A stretch of 64,000 nt of DNA from Tolypothrix sp. NIES-4075 (GTDB lineage Bacteria > Cyanobacteriota > Cyanobacteriia > Cyanobacteriales > Nostocaceae): the NCBI RefSeq assembly GCF_002218085.1, contig NZ_BDUC01000003.1, positions 26,314 through 90,313 on the forward strand. The letters run 5' to 3'. A model generated the notes under the pieces. The model had not been told where the DNA came from and ran no database searches. It saw only the letters and a list, made by a program, of their open reading frames with translations. Position numbers and translations under genes: made by a program. Below, piece after piece: positions 54,145 to 62,732 of the stretch (its first letter is position 1; each line of letters starts with the position of its first letter).

Positions 54145-54363
54145 AGTTCGTCTAGGAGCCTTTACCCAGTAAGGGTTTCAGCCACCAAATCGACACCACT
54201 GCTAAAAGTATAGTACATTCTCCCAAAAATTGACTCAAACACATACCTGAAATCCTTACCCAGTAAGCAATCGACACCAGTTAACGAAAAATATAGGGTT
54301 GAGCGCGATTTGCCGAGTGGTGTCGATGAACATCTGAAAAGTACCTCCTCAATTGCCTCAAAC
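54145..54363 (-). promoter_or_regulatory. Leader of CRISPR array 2
   Basis: This region between the last repeat and cas2 is conserved with the flank of array 1 (44842). It begins AGTTCGTCTAGGAGCCTTT and has repeated TTACCCAGTAAG motifs. New spacers should enter here, next to the adaptation genes. Confidence 0.8.
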
Positions 54364-54639
54364 CTAGATAACATAATAATTTGGGGGTGCTGCTGGTTCT
54401 TCACTACCAATAGTTAACACTCTGGAAACAGCCTCTTCCGATATCCAATAAAATCGCACATTATCCTCAGATGGTTTAACAAGTTTTTTTGATTTCTCAA
54501 ACAGTTGCCGCATTTCCTCCAAACTTAAAAAACACTCAAACACGGAAAATTGTACTCTTCGTCCATAACCCTCTAGAAAATTGGATAACTTAGTGCGTCT
54601 TTTATCATCAGGAATATCATATACAACAAGCACTAACAT
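54364..54639 (-). CDS. cas2: CRISPR adaptation protein Cas2
   Basis: The 91-residue protein starts MLVLVVYDIPDDKRRTKLSNFLEGYG and continues RRVQFSVFECFLS, the standard Cas2 ferredoxin-like core with the conserved N-terminal Asp. Cas2 bridges Cas1 dimers in the spacer-integration complex. It lies between cas1 (197 bases upstream) and the array 2 leader, same strand. A decayed second copy is found beside array 1. Confidence 0.95.
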   Translation of the reverse strand: MLVLVVYDIPDDKRRTKLSNFLEGYGRRVQFSVFECFLSLEEMRQLFEKSKKLVKPSEDNVRFYWISEEAVSRVLTIGSEEPAAPPNYYVI

Positions 54640-54835
54640 TTTTACTAGTGAGAATTAATACTTTAGGAAAGTATAAGCTCTTTTACTTACAAGATACAAG
54701 GCGTAATTTAAATTATAATCATGTTAAGATTCCCACATATAATGGCACGTTACGGCTCACAAAGATATTCGATGAAATTCACAATAATTTACTAGCCGTA
54801 ACATACCCTACTACCAACTTTTTAATTCAAAATCC

Positions 54836-56002
54836 CTAACCTGCCCTCAAAAAAGATTCATAGGCAACCCCAGATAACAAACAACGTTTATATCTTCTTA
54901 TCTGCAACTGAATTGCATGTCTGTATGTCACTTGAGATATTAAATCTGGATGAGAAACTTGTTCATTCATCCGAGTTTCAAACTGTTTCAAAAAAACTTT
55001 TCGTGCTGATTGACTTAAATACACTCCTCCTGTACTCGCAACTACATCAAAATCCTTCGATTTAAATAAAGAATGATTAATAATATTTAACACCAAACTG
55101 TCCACAATGGGAGAGCGAAATTCCTCCATCAAATCGAAAGCCAAATATGGCTTCTGTCTCTCACCATAATGAAAATTACCAATATATGGGGAAAGCCCTT
55201 CTGCAATGAGAAAACTCAACACATTATTAAACAAAAGGGTGTAACCAAAACTTAATAAAGAATTAACTTCATCAATAGGAGGTTGACGAAATCTCTGAGA
55301 AAAACTAAAAGCAGAATTAGTAATCAACTTTCCAAAAGCTGGAAAATATCTGGCAGCAGCAATACCTTCATAACCCCGCAATGAATCCAAATTATCTACA
55401 TATTCTAGGGCATCAATATCTTGATTAATACCATAAATAGCCTTTTCCACATCTTCTAATTTACGTTTACGATTTAATCGCATTAATAGCTGCTTAGAAT
55501 TCATTAACTTACCTAAAACAACAGCTTTGGATACGTTAAATTGAAAATAATCATCATTCCGTCTCTCAATTTGAATTAGCTGATTATCCAAATTAGTAGA
55601 CTCCTCACTCCACAAATGACCGTGATATTGTCCCGATTGACTGAGAAATAACACAGCAATTTTATCTTGCAGACAAGCATTAATTACAGGAGTTGATAAT
55701 TGAATATTGCCAAAAACAAGAATTTGCTGCACTTCCCGTATTGGGACTTCAAGCTTAGGCTTTTCTGAGACATGAATGATAAAACGTTGATAATCTTTAT
55801 AAATTGAAGTTCCTTGTTCAATTAAGTAAATAGCTGCCATTTCTAAATTCCAAATATTTGTTTGAAAAGGGCTATTATCCTCTTCACTTTCTGGAAGTAT
55901 TTCTGTTTCTACTTCTGCAAGAAAAGGTTGATGTAAATAAGCAATATTTATTGTATCTCCGTCTTTCTCCTCATTTAAATGAGTAATCTCGTTTTTTTGC
56001 AC
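54836..56002 (-). CDS. cas1: Cas1 integrase, apparently split from RT by a frameshift
   Basis: The listed frame starts at GTG 56002 and codes 388 residues. The Cas1 fold is clear from MAAIYLIEQGTSIYKDYQRFIIH (about residue 54), GYEGIAAARYFPAFGKL with the catalytic Glu, LSFGYTLLFNNVLSFLIAEGLSPYIGNFHYGERQKPYLAFDLMEEFR with the catalytic His and Glu/Asp region. About 50 residues precede the usual Cas1 start. This frame stays open upstream through LEKGLETLFL-like codons back to the A-run at 56056-56064, where it would join the RT frame. Insertion of one A would give a 720-residue RT-Cas1 fusion, a form known for type III systems. Confidence 0.92.
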   Translation of the reverse strand: MQKNEITHLNEEKDGDTINIAYLHQPFLAEVETEILPESEEDNSPFQTNIWNLEMAAIYLIEQGTSIYKDYQRFIIHVSEKPKLEVPIREVQQILVFGNIQLSTPVINACLQDKIAVLFLSQSGQYHGHLWSEESTNLDNQLIQIERRNDDYFQFNVSKAVVLGKLMNSKQLLMRLNRKRKLEDVEKAIYGINQDIDALEYVDNLDSLRGYEGIAAARYFPAFGKLITNSAFSFSQRFRQPPIDEVNSLLSFGYTLLFNNVLSFLIAEGLSPYIGNFHYGERQKPYLAFDLMEEFRSPIVDSLVLNIINHSLFKSKDFDVVASTGGVYLSQSARKVFLKQFETRMNEQVSHPDLISQVTYRHAIQLQIRRYKRCLLSGVAYESFLRAG

Positions 56003-56034
56003 TAAAAAAAGAGTTTCTAAGCCTTTTTCCTTGT

Positions 56035-56997
56035 CTAATGGAGATTTTTCTCGACTTTTTTTTTACTAGAATTTTTACCTTGTTTTTTTTCTTGCTTCTC
56101 CTTTATCCCCGACTTCAACTTAACTTTATTCGCATCTACAGGGAAAATCGCATTTTCTAAAAAACCATGACCTAAAAACCGAAAACCACGCTCAAAATTA
56201 GTAACTTGTGTTTTCTCGGTATTTATTGTCAACCCCATTGAATCCAACAAATTAATAATTTCTAACTTTGCTGATAAAATTCGTTCTTGACTGCGCGATA
56301 AAACCATAAAATCATCGGCATAACGCACAATTTTTAAATCAGTTGCACTCACTAATTCATCAAATTCATGTAGATATATATTCGCCAAAATGGGAGAAAT
56401 GACCGCACCTTGCGGTATACCTTTTTGTGGTAATATCAATCCTTCTTGTGTTAACACTCCAACGGATATCCAAGATTTTATTAAACATAAAAAACCCGGA
56501 TTATCTATATGTAACCTTACCTCTTTTAATAACCTAGAATGGTCAATGTTATCAAAAAACTTCACAATATCTGCATCTAACACCCAAACATAACCCATAT
56601 CTCGCCAATCAGCGATTTTCTCTACCGCATTGATATAAGATAAATTGGGACGATAGGCAAAACTTACAGGTGAAAATTTATCCTCCATTAATGGGCACAG
56701 CACATTTAATAAAGCCTGCTGAACAATTCTGTCCCTAACTGTTGGTATTTTCAACTCTCTTTGCGTGCCGTTTTTTTTAGGAATAATTACCTGCTTGCAA
56801 GGGAGAGGTTGATAAGTACTATTAGCTACTGCATTGAGTAATTGATAAATATTAACTGTTTGATTGCCAGCAAAACTACTAATTGTTTCTCCATCTACCC
56901 CCGCACAACCACGATTTTCGGCAACCTTTAACCAAGCACGTTGAAAATTATTGATATCGAGAAATCTGCTAGCAATATCAATCATAACAATTTGCAA
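56035..56997 (-). CDS. Reverse transcriptase of CRISPR adaptation module
   Basis: The 320-residue protein is a group-II-intron-type reverse transcriptase. It has the RT0-RT7 pattern: RELKIPTVRDRIVQQAL, SFAYRPNLSYINAV, VLDADIVKFFDNIDH, GIPQGAVISPILANIYLHEFD, catalytic VRYADDFMVL and LGHGF. The last residues become Lys-rich (GIKEKQEKKQGKNSSKKKVEK) and the frame stops 33 bases before the listed Cas1 start. It has no N-terminal Cas6 domain and no maturase or HNH domain. Such RTs allow spacers to be captured from RNA. The A-run at 56056-56064 probably marks the point where an RT-Cas1 fusion has been split or slips. Confidence 0.92.
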   Translation of the reverse strand: MQIVMIDIASRFLDINNFQRAWLKVAENRGCAGVDGETISSFAGNQTVNIYQLLNAVANSTYQPLPCKQVIIPKKNGTQRELKIPTVRDRIVQQALLNVLCPLMEDKFSPVSFAYRPNLSYINAVEKIADWRDMGYVWVLDADIVKFFDNIDHSRLLKEVRLHIDNPGFLCLIKSWISVGVLTQEGLILPQKGIPQGAVISPILANIYLHEFDELVSATDLKIVRYADDFMVLSRSQERILSAKLEIINLLDSMGLTINTEKTQVTNFERGFRFLGHGFLENAIFPVDANKVKLKSGIKEKQEKKQGKNSSKKKVEKNLH

Positions 56998-57265
56998 TCC
57001 AAATTTAAGAATAATTGAACGAGGGACTAGGGACTGGGGATTAGGGACTGGGGATACAGGATACGAGTAGGGGGATTCAGACCCACTCCCTTGTTTTGTT
57101 CGCGTAGCGTCTCGTAGAGAAGAAAACTATTCAAGCGTCCCCAGTCCAAGCGTCCCCCAGTCGCGGAGCGCCATACAAGCGAGAGACTTGCTACGCTAAG
57201 AGTCGGAGAATCCTGGCGCAACCCGTTGAAAATTATGACTTTTTTAGATGCAGCCATGTTAGAGG

Positions 57266-57853
57266 CTATTCTTTCTTGTTAAACTCACTAACAATTCGAT
57301 TGAATTCCTGTACGATCCAAGAATTAGCATCCGTTTCTAAAAATACTTCCAAGAGAGTGTGGTAATACCATAATGTACCATCCTTACCACCTTTAAACTT
57401 TTCCCAAGTTGCTTCCCCTTCTTTGTATAAATCACTTAAAATACTGCGTGCATTATGCAATTTATCTGCTAGCGCTACTCTACGAATTGAAGCTGAAGCA
57501 TGACGCAATTTTTCAATATATTGCTGTTTGCGTTCTTGCCAAGGCGGTTTTGGTATAGTATCTGCATCGGTGCAACCATCAACTATTTCGATGACTTTTA
57601 CACCAAACATATTTAAAATCACTTCACGGGTTGCTGTCCCTCCTTGGTCTTCGACTGCATCATGTAATAACGCAGCGATCGCTTCATCTTCATCACCACC
57701 ATTTTCTAATACCAGTGCTGCTACACTTAATAGGTGACTAATGTAAGGTACATTACCTCCTTTTCTAGTTTGTTTAGCGTGGAGTCTGGTAGCGTAAACC
57801 AAAGCTTGTTCAAAACGATGAGTTAATTTTGGTGTTTCTGTTGCGTTTAACAT
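57266..57853 (-). CDS. HD-domain phosphohydrolase (RelA/SpoT HD type)
   Basis: The 195-residue protein has the HD metal site pattern of small ppGpp-hydrolase-like proteins: FEQALVYATRLHAKQTRKGGNVPYISHLLSV, AIAALLHDAVEDQGG and ALADKLHNARSIL. There is no synthetase domain. These enzymes hydrolyse phosphoester bonds of nucleotides. It starts 16 bases after the WYL gene, so both form one operon on the strand of RT-cas1-cas2. A link with cyclic-nucleotide or nucleotide clearance in type III defence is inference. Confidence 0.82.
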   Translation of the reverse strand: MLNATETPKLTHRFEQALVYATRLHAKQTRKGGNVPYISHLLSVAALVLENGGDEDEAIAALLHDAVEDQGGTATREVILNMFGVKVIEIVDGCTDADTIPKPPWQERKQQYIEKLRHASASIRRVALADKLHNARSILSDLYKEGEATWEKFKGGKDGTLWYYHTLLEVFLETDANSWIVQEFNRIVSEFNKKE

Positions 57854-57869
57854 AGTGTTATTACCGTGA

Positions 57870-59381
57870 TTATTTATAAAGCTTGTAAGTAGCTTCCATA
57901 TCTTTTTTCATGCGTTGTCGTAAATCCCAAGGTAAAATCACCTCGACATTTGGTCCCCAAGCCCGCAAACGCATGATGATGTTATTATCATCTTTGCGAT
58001 AATCGACTTTGCAATAAGTATCGCTATCTGAACGAGACTGTACTATTGAAAGCAAATTTTTTTGTTCTATTGATGCTGCGGATGTGTAATATTTTACGAG
58101 TGTTTCAACTTTTTTTTGAGAGATTTTTGTAAACATTTCATCCCTCTCAGTTCCTCGGATATAATTGCCATAAAAATATTGTTCAAACCTCAACACAAGT
58201 AATTCCTGCGGTTTGTAAATATCAAATCCCCAAGCTGCTGACATTTTATCTTTAATATCATCAGGAGTCGGTGGATATTTACCCTGACATTTATCTACAA
58301 AGTGTTTAGGAATATTGACTTCATCTATATCTTTTTGGATTTCATCTAATTGGAGAATACGGTCAAGTCGATAATCGTACCAATCAATTTTACTCCAAGG
58401 TTTATTTTCATCCTGCTTGGGAGTTTGACCGTAAGCAAATAGATAAGGTGCGCGTTGATAGTAGTAAATACAAACTGGATAAACGATACAATCAACAGTA
58501 TCTTGAAATAGTTTAGCACTCTGATAGGTCAATTTTATCAACGGGACTTTATCTTGCGTCCAAATTTTTTTTAACTTCTTTTGCAGTGATTCTACGCGAT
58601 TATATAGCTGGGGATGAACTATGTATTCTGCATGAATAAAAAATCTTTGAACGTTATTAATAGGTTGTGACAAGAAATTGTTAAAAGCAGATAATTCTTC
58701 ATTTGTAAATTGCTCTAAGCAAGTTTCTACATCTTCCAAAGTGGCTAAAATAAACTGAGGAAATTCATCTACTTTCAAATATTTATCTTGAGTTTCTTTT
58801 CCGCGATCGCTTGCTTTTTTTAACCAACCGAAATTTACTAATGATTGAAAGTCATGGTCTTTTAAGTTGCGACTGGTTACAGCAAATAAACGCCCTTCAG
58901 ATAAAGATTTAGAAAAATGGTGAGATTTTATTTGATTATTAGTATCAACTGATTTGTCTTTTTGTTTACTACATTTAGTATTATTAATCGTTCCAGTCAA
59001 TAGTAATTTATCTAACTCATCATCTTGAAGATAATAATATTGCTTAAATGAGCAATGCCATTTACTTTTTTCAATGCTCAAATTTGAGTTGAATAACCAG
59101 TCAGTTAATTTTGTGGTACAGCGACACCCTTCGTGATGTAAACTTGGGGCTTTATCGCGTAAATGATGCTTTTTTGCATCTAAAAAAAATAAATCGCGCC
59201 ATTCCAGAAACGTAAACTCTTCTGTTAATTCTAATTTAACTTCATCACCATCATCTCCATACAGAGAACGTAAAATAACCCATAGTCTTACTGCTTTCGC
59301 TAAGTTTTGTTTCAGAGATCCTGGCGTTAGCAACTTTAAGACTTCCACAGTGGGAGGATAATTAAAAACTTCTCTCTTCAT
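57870..59381 (-). CDS. WYL-domain CRISPR-associated regulator (TIGR03985-like)
   Basis: The 503-residue protein matches my memory of the cyanobacterial TIGR03985 CRISPR-associated family. N-terminal: TPGSLKQNLAKAVRLWVILRSLYG and FTFLEWRDLFF. Middle: LTYQSAKLFQDTVDCIVYPVCIYYYQRAPYLFAYG (WYL-type). C-terminal: RLRAWGPNVEVILPWDLRQRM. WYL proteins of this kind bind ligands and control transcription of CRISPR genes. It is first in a two-gene operon with the HD gene, upstream of RT-cas1-cas2. It probably regulates the adaptation module or pre-crRNA of array 2. Confidence 0.8.
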   Translation of the reverse strand: MKREVFNYPPTVEVLKLLTPGSLKQNLAKAVRLWVILRSLYGDDGDEVKLELTEEFTFLEWRDLFFLDAKKHHLRDKAPSLHHEGCRCTTKLTDWLFNSNLSIEKSKWHCSFKQYYYLQDDELDKLLLTGTINNTKCSKQKDKSVDTNNQIKSHHFSKSLSEGRLFAVTSRNLKDHDFQSLVNFGWLKKASDRGKETQDKYLKVDEFPQFILATLEDVETCLEQFTNEELSAFNNFLSQPINNVQRFFIHAEYIVHPQLYNRVESLQKKLKKIWTQDKVPLIKLTYQSAKLFQDTVDCIVYPVCIYYYQRAPYLFAYGQTPKQDENKPWSKIDWYDYRLDRILQLDEIQKDIDEVNIPKHFVDKCQGKYPPTPDDIKDKMSAAWGFDIYKPQELLVLRFEQYFYGNYIRGTERDEMFTKISQKKVETLVKYYTSAASIEQKNLLSIVQSRSDSDTYCKVDYRKDDNNIIMRLRAWGPNVEVILPWDLRQRMKKDMEATYKLYK

Positions 59382-59566
59382 CGTGCCTTGTGCTGCTGCT
59401 TGGTGTATGTTTCTACATTAGCAGCAGGTGGAAAAGGCTATTTCCATCTCATCCCTCAAATGAAACGGTAGATTCAAATTTTATGTATAAAGATTTTTGT
59501 CAATTGAGATTTCAGTATCCAAGTAAAAATTATGTAGTTCCTATTTATAGGAACTACATAAGTTGA

Positions 59567-60000
59567 TTAAAACTCGGCAGTGTTTGGAAGTTCTACAACG
59601 TTGTTCTGCTGTAAGGAACGAGCCTTGCGCCGCGCCCAAGAACGGTCGTTGATTTCCTGTAAGTCTTGCAGCGATTTACCGAACTTGCGCCCTGCATATT
59701 CCAGCAACTGCTCAAGGGAATAGCGCCGTTCTTCAATAGTGCCGAAGACTATCGATGGCGGCAGGACAGACATCAATCCTTTAAACCGTAATTCCAGCCC
59801 CTTGCCCAGCTTGCGAGAGTAGAGTAAAGGGGCTATATCGGCTGACACCCTCAACACTATCAACTGCAACCCGCAGCCGTCGCATAAGGTTGGTGAAATT
59901 GGCATCAAACGTCGCCACATAAGTATGCGGTTCGTCAATGACTACGTAGCGCAACCGTCGCAAGAACTCGCGGTTTGAAGCGTTTATGTTTGCAGTTCGC
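59567..60000 (-). pseudogene. Broken gene, unrecognised
   Basis: One minus frame (about 60000-59784) reads NASNREFLRRLRYVVIDEPHTYVATFD and ends soon after. Another frame (to 59567) continues with GKGLELRFKGLMSVLPPS and a clean C-terminus, ARRKARSLQQNNVVELPNTAEF. The two together look like one protein with a frameshift near 59790-59820 and a missing N-terminus. VVIDEPHTY recalls a Walker B of a helicase-like ATPase, but this is not secure. Confidence 0.4.
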
Positions 60001-60008
60001 TACAGCTA

Positions 60009-60230
60009 ATGAAACAGCATAGACAGAGTGAGTCAGCGATCGCCACACCAACTCCAACTCATCGTTCTGCCCCAAGTCCAGGAAAACCGCCTGACAAAGA
60101 GATGGTTTGGATTCCAGGCGGTACGTTTACAATGGGGTCGGATCGTCATTATCCAGAAGAAGCACCCACACAACGTGTTACGGTGAGTGGATTCTGGATG
60201 GATCGGCACACTGTAACAAACAAACAGTAA
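60009..60230 (+). pseudogene. Truncated FGE/SUMF1-like gene
   Basis: The 73-residue frame has the N-terminus of an FGE-sulfatase domain: DKEMVWIPGGTFTMGSDRHYP, RVTVSGFWMDRHTVTNKQ, then a stop where the family continues for another 180 residues. No continuation is visible downstream. The kinase at 1446 has an intact domain of the same family. Confidence 0.7.
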
Positions 60231-60356
60231 GAAATAAATTATCCAATTCCTTCATTAGACATCTGGTAAAAATGAACTCTGCGTTGTCTACAACCCTTGT
60301 AGAGACGCGAAATTGTACTTCGTCCCGCTTCGCTAAGTACAGCGTTGCACCTAACG

Positions 60357-60464
60357 ATTAAAATCGCGGCTAAACGAGCAAAGCCTGCCTTCGCAGGCTT
60401 CAAAACCCTTGATTTTACCTTAGTCCGCGTGGGCGGACTTGGTTTGTATAGCCGCGATTAAAAT
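60357..60464. repeat. MITE-like element with 16-bp perfect TIRs
   Basis: ATTAAAATCGCGGCTA and TAGCCGCGATTAAAAT bound 108 bp. The interior has two hairpins, GCCTGCCTTCGCAGGC and GTCCGCGTGGGCGGAC. Related to the repeat at 47085. It lies in the gene-poor stretch 60231-60515, where I see nothing else. Confidence 0.8.
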
Positions 60465-60515
60465 CGTTCGGGCTTGGTGCAAGATGTCAGCTAATGCGTC
60501 TCTACAAGATGTCTA

Positions 60516-60908
60516 TTAAGTTTTAAATTGCTCGTCCACTCGAATCTGATAGCCGTTGGCGAGGCGATTAGTCATGTTTGCGGTGGCAATAATTGCCATG
60601 ACTTCGCCAAACATGACATCACTCATTCCTTTCGCACGCGCTGCTGCTGTGTGCGAGGCAATGCAGTATTCACAACCATTCGTGACGCTGACGGCAATGT
60701 AAATTAATTCGCGCATCAGTGGATCTATTTCCCCAGGACTAGCCATTACTTCCTTTAGCGTCTCCCAGGTTCTTTGCAGGGTGGGGGGATGGTTGGCTAA
60801 GGCTTTCCAAAAGTTGTTGATATAGTCAGTTTGGCGTGTAGCGCGGATATCGTCGTACACTGCACGCACTTCGTCGCTACTGTCTTCGTATTCTATCAGA
60901 TTAGTCAT
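60516..60908 (-). CDS. Carboxymuconolactone decarboxylase / AhpD-like protein
   Basis: The 130-residue helical protein has the redox motif CEYCIASHTAAARAKGM, the CxxC-xxxH site of the AhpD/CMD family, preceded by MRELIYIAVSVTNG. Family members reduce peroxides or act as small redox proteins. It follows the aldolase gene by 33 bases on the same strand. Intact by length and motif. Confidence 0.87.
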   Translation of the reverse strand: MTNLIEYEDSSDEVRAVYDDIRATRQTDYINNFWKALANHPPTLQRTWETLKEVMASPGEIDPLMRELIYIAVSVTNGCEYCIASHTAAARAKGMSDVMFGEVMAIIATANMTNRLANGYQIRVDEQFKT

Positions 60909-60941
60909 CAGATTTTGGATTTGGGATTCTGCAAAGTGATA

Positions 60942-61979
60942 TTAGGCGATCGCTTCTTTGATATCATCCACCAATTCATCCATCCTTGCCTGAGTTGTAT
61001 TCCAAGAACACATAAACCGCACTCCTCCCACACCGATAAATGTATAAAACTGCCAATTTTTGGCTCTTAAGCTTGTAATAACTTCTTCGGGTAATTTCAC
61101 AAAAACACCATTGGCTTCTCTGGTAAACATCATTTCAACGCCTTCTATTTTTAGCAATTGATTCTCTAAATATTCAGCACATTGATTTGCATGACGTGCA
61201 TTCTTAAACCAAGCACCCGTTTCTAACAAACCAAGCCAAGGAGCCGAAATAAATCGCATTTTGGATGCAAGTTGTCCCGCTTGTTTACAGCGATAGGCAA
61301 AATCTTCTGCTAATGCTTTATTAAAAAAAATAATCGCTTCCCCTAACGCCATGCCATTTTTTGTCCCGCAAAAACATAACACATCTACACCACTTTTCCA
61401 GCTAATTTCCGCAGGGCTTTTATTCATCGCCACTACTGCATTTGCAAAACGAGCGCCATCCATGTGAATTTTTAAGTTATACTTTTGGGCGACTGATTTA
61501 ATAGCAACTAGTTCATCAATTGAATATAAAGTTCCTAATTCTGTCGCTTGAGTCAGACTAATTACTTTAGGTTTGGGATAGTGAATATCCGCCCGCTTAT
61601 TTACAATTGCTTCTATAGCTTCGGCACTTAACTTGCCATTTTCCCCTTTAGCAAGTAGCAGCTTGGAACCATTAGAAGCAAATTCTGGCGCTCCACATTC
61701 ATCAGTTTCGATATGTGCATTTTCATGGCAAATCACACTATGGTATGATTGACATAAGGCAGCTAATGATAACGAATTTGCCGCAGTACCATTAAAGACA
61801 AAAAAGACTTCGCAATCAATTTCAAATAACTTTCTAAAATAGTCTGTTGCTAATGAAGTCCATTCATCATTTCCATAAGCCGGAGCGCTACCCAGGTTTG
61901 CTTTAATCATGTATTCCAATGCTTCCGGACAAATCCCAGAGTTGTTATCGCTAGCAAACTGCTCTAAATTACAATTCAT
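60942..61979 (-). CDS. ltaE: Low-specificity threonine aldolase-like PLP enzyme
   Basis: The 345-residue protein is a fold-type I PLP enzyme of the threonine aldolase/beta-eliminating lyase family. It has FASDNNSGICPEALEYM at the start, FVFNGTAANSLSL, KIHMDGARFANAV (Asp that contacts the pyridine ring), and VLCFCGTKNGMALGEA with the PLP-binding Lys. It would split L-threonine or related beta-hydroxy amino acids to glycine and an aldehyde. Length is normal. It seems to be ordinary metabolism. Confidence 0.87.
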   Translation of the reverse strand: MNCNLEQFASDNNSGICPEALEYMIKANLGSAPAYGNDEWTSLATDYFRKLFEIDCEVFFVFNGTAANSLSLAALCQSYHSVICHENAHIETDECGAPEFASNGSKLLLAKGENGKLSAEAIEAIVNKRADIHYPKPKVISLTQATELGTLYSIDELVAIKSVAQKYNLKIHMDGARFANAVVAMNKSPAEISWKSGVDVLCFCGTKNGMALGEAIIFFNKALAEDFAYRCKQAGQLASKMRFISAPWLGLLETGAWFKNARHANQCAEYLENQLLKIEGVEMMFTREANGVFVKLPEEVITSLRAKNWQFYTFIGVGGVRFMCSWNTTQARMDELVDDIKEAIA

Positions 61980-62215
61980 GTGCTACTTGTAGTTTCCAGC
62001 TTTCTGTAAAAGATTCTATGTTACCTGAAGCGATCGCCTGACGACAAAAAAGGCTTGACTATGCGCTAAATATAATTCACTCATATTGATTTTGTCTGAA
62101 TTTGTGTGATATCCTACCTAAATCAAGTTTACCACTGTTACTTGATAGATTTACCGTAGATTAAGTTTCAGGTTACGAGCTTCACCTACAAAGCATAGTT
62201 TGGATGAGGAGAAAA

Positions 62216-62425
62216 TCACCTTATGCCTAAAGACTGGTTAGAATCCCCACGTTTACCCGCCTCAGGCAGTAATTGACCCAAATAGCCGCCTACGCCGACT
62301 TTCGCCAAGTCTCCAAATGTTGGGCGAAAGTTATGGTCTGCGATCGCCAACACCAAAGCACCAATTACCAAAATAATTACAACTACAGACCTAACGGTAA
62401 TGCGTGACAACATTTTAACTCTCAT
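62216..62425 (-). CDS. Small membrane protein, holin-like
   Basis: The 69-residue product has one clear hydrophobic helix (VRSVVVIILVIGALVLAIA) near the N-terminus and a weaker Gly-rich stretch. It overlaps the next upstream gene by 11 bases and ends the tight five-gene run at the right edge. Size, hydrophobicity and place behind a fibre gene resemble phage holins, but no family is recognised. Confidence 0.55.
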   Translation of the reverse strand: MRVKMLSRITVRSVVVIILVIGALVLAIADHNFRPTFGDLAKVGVGGYLGQLLPEAGKRGDSNQSLGIR

Positions 62426-62723
62426 CCGATTTAGGCTTGTACTTTAGTTGCAGTTTAAGTTCTTTAATTTCTTCATAAAGTCGATTGGCTTTATGGTCGA
62501 TTTTTTCATCGTTAGCGTGTAAAAAATAGTCTACCTGTTCTTTACGTTCTGCGTAAATTGCAACGTGTACAGCAAAGCTATGCTCAAGCAAATTTATTCG
62601 ATTGTTAACTGATTCTTTTAAATCCTCAATCGCATTATAAATTGCAGCTTCTATCTGGAACACTCGGTAAATAACCGCAACTAATGCTGTAAGTCCTACA
62701 GCAATATCAATATAATCTTTCAT
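62415..62723 (-). CDS. Small membrane-anchored coiled-coil protein
   Basis: The 102-residue protein has an N-terminal hydrophobic helix (IDIAVGLTALVAVIYRVF) and a long polar coiled coil (AIYNAIEDLKESVNNRINLLEH ... NRLYEEIKELKLQLKY). It lies nine bases after the collagen-like gene and overlaps the holin-like gene. This architecture occurs in phage lysis or tail-adjacent genes; function is unknown. Confidence 0.55.
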   Translation of the reverse strand: MKDYIDIAVGLTALVAVIYRVFQIEAAIYNAIEDLKESVNNRINLLEHSFAVHVAIYAERKEQVDYFLHANDEKIDHKANRLYEEIKELKLQLKYKPKSDES

Positions 62724-62732
62724 ACAATGCTT

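Noticed and set aside
57027..57257. 76-codon ORF between RT and HD genes
   Set aside because: It lies over GGGACTGGGG filler and palindromic debris common in cyanobacterial spacers; no domain and no ribosome-binding site.
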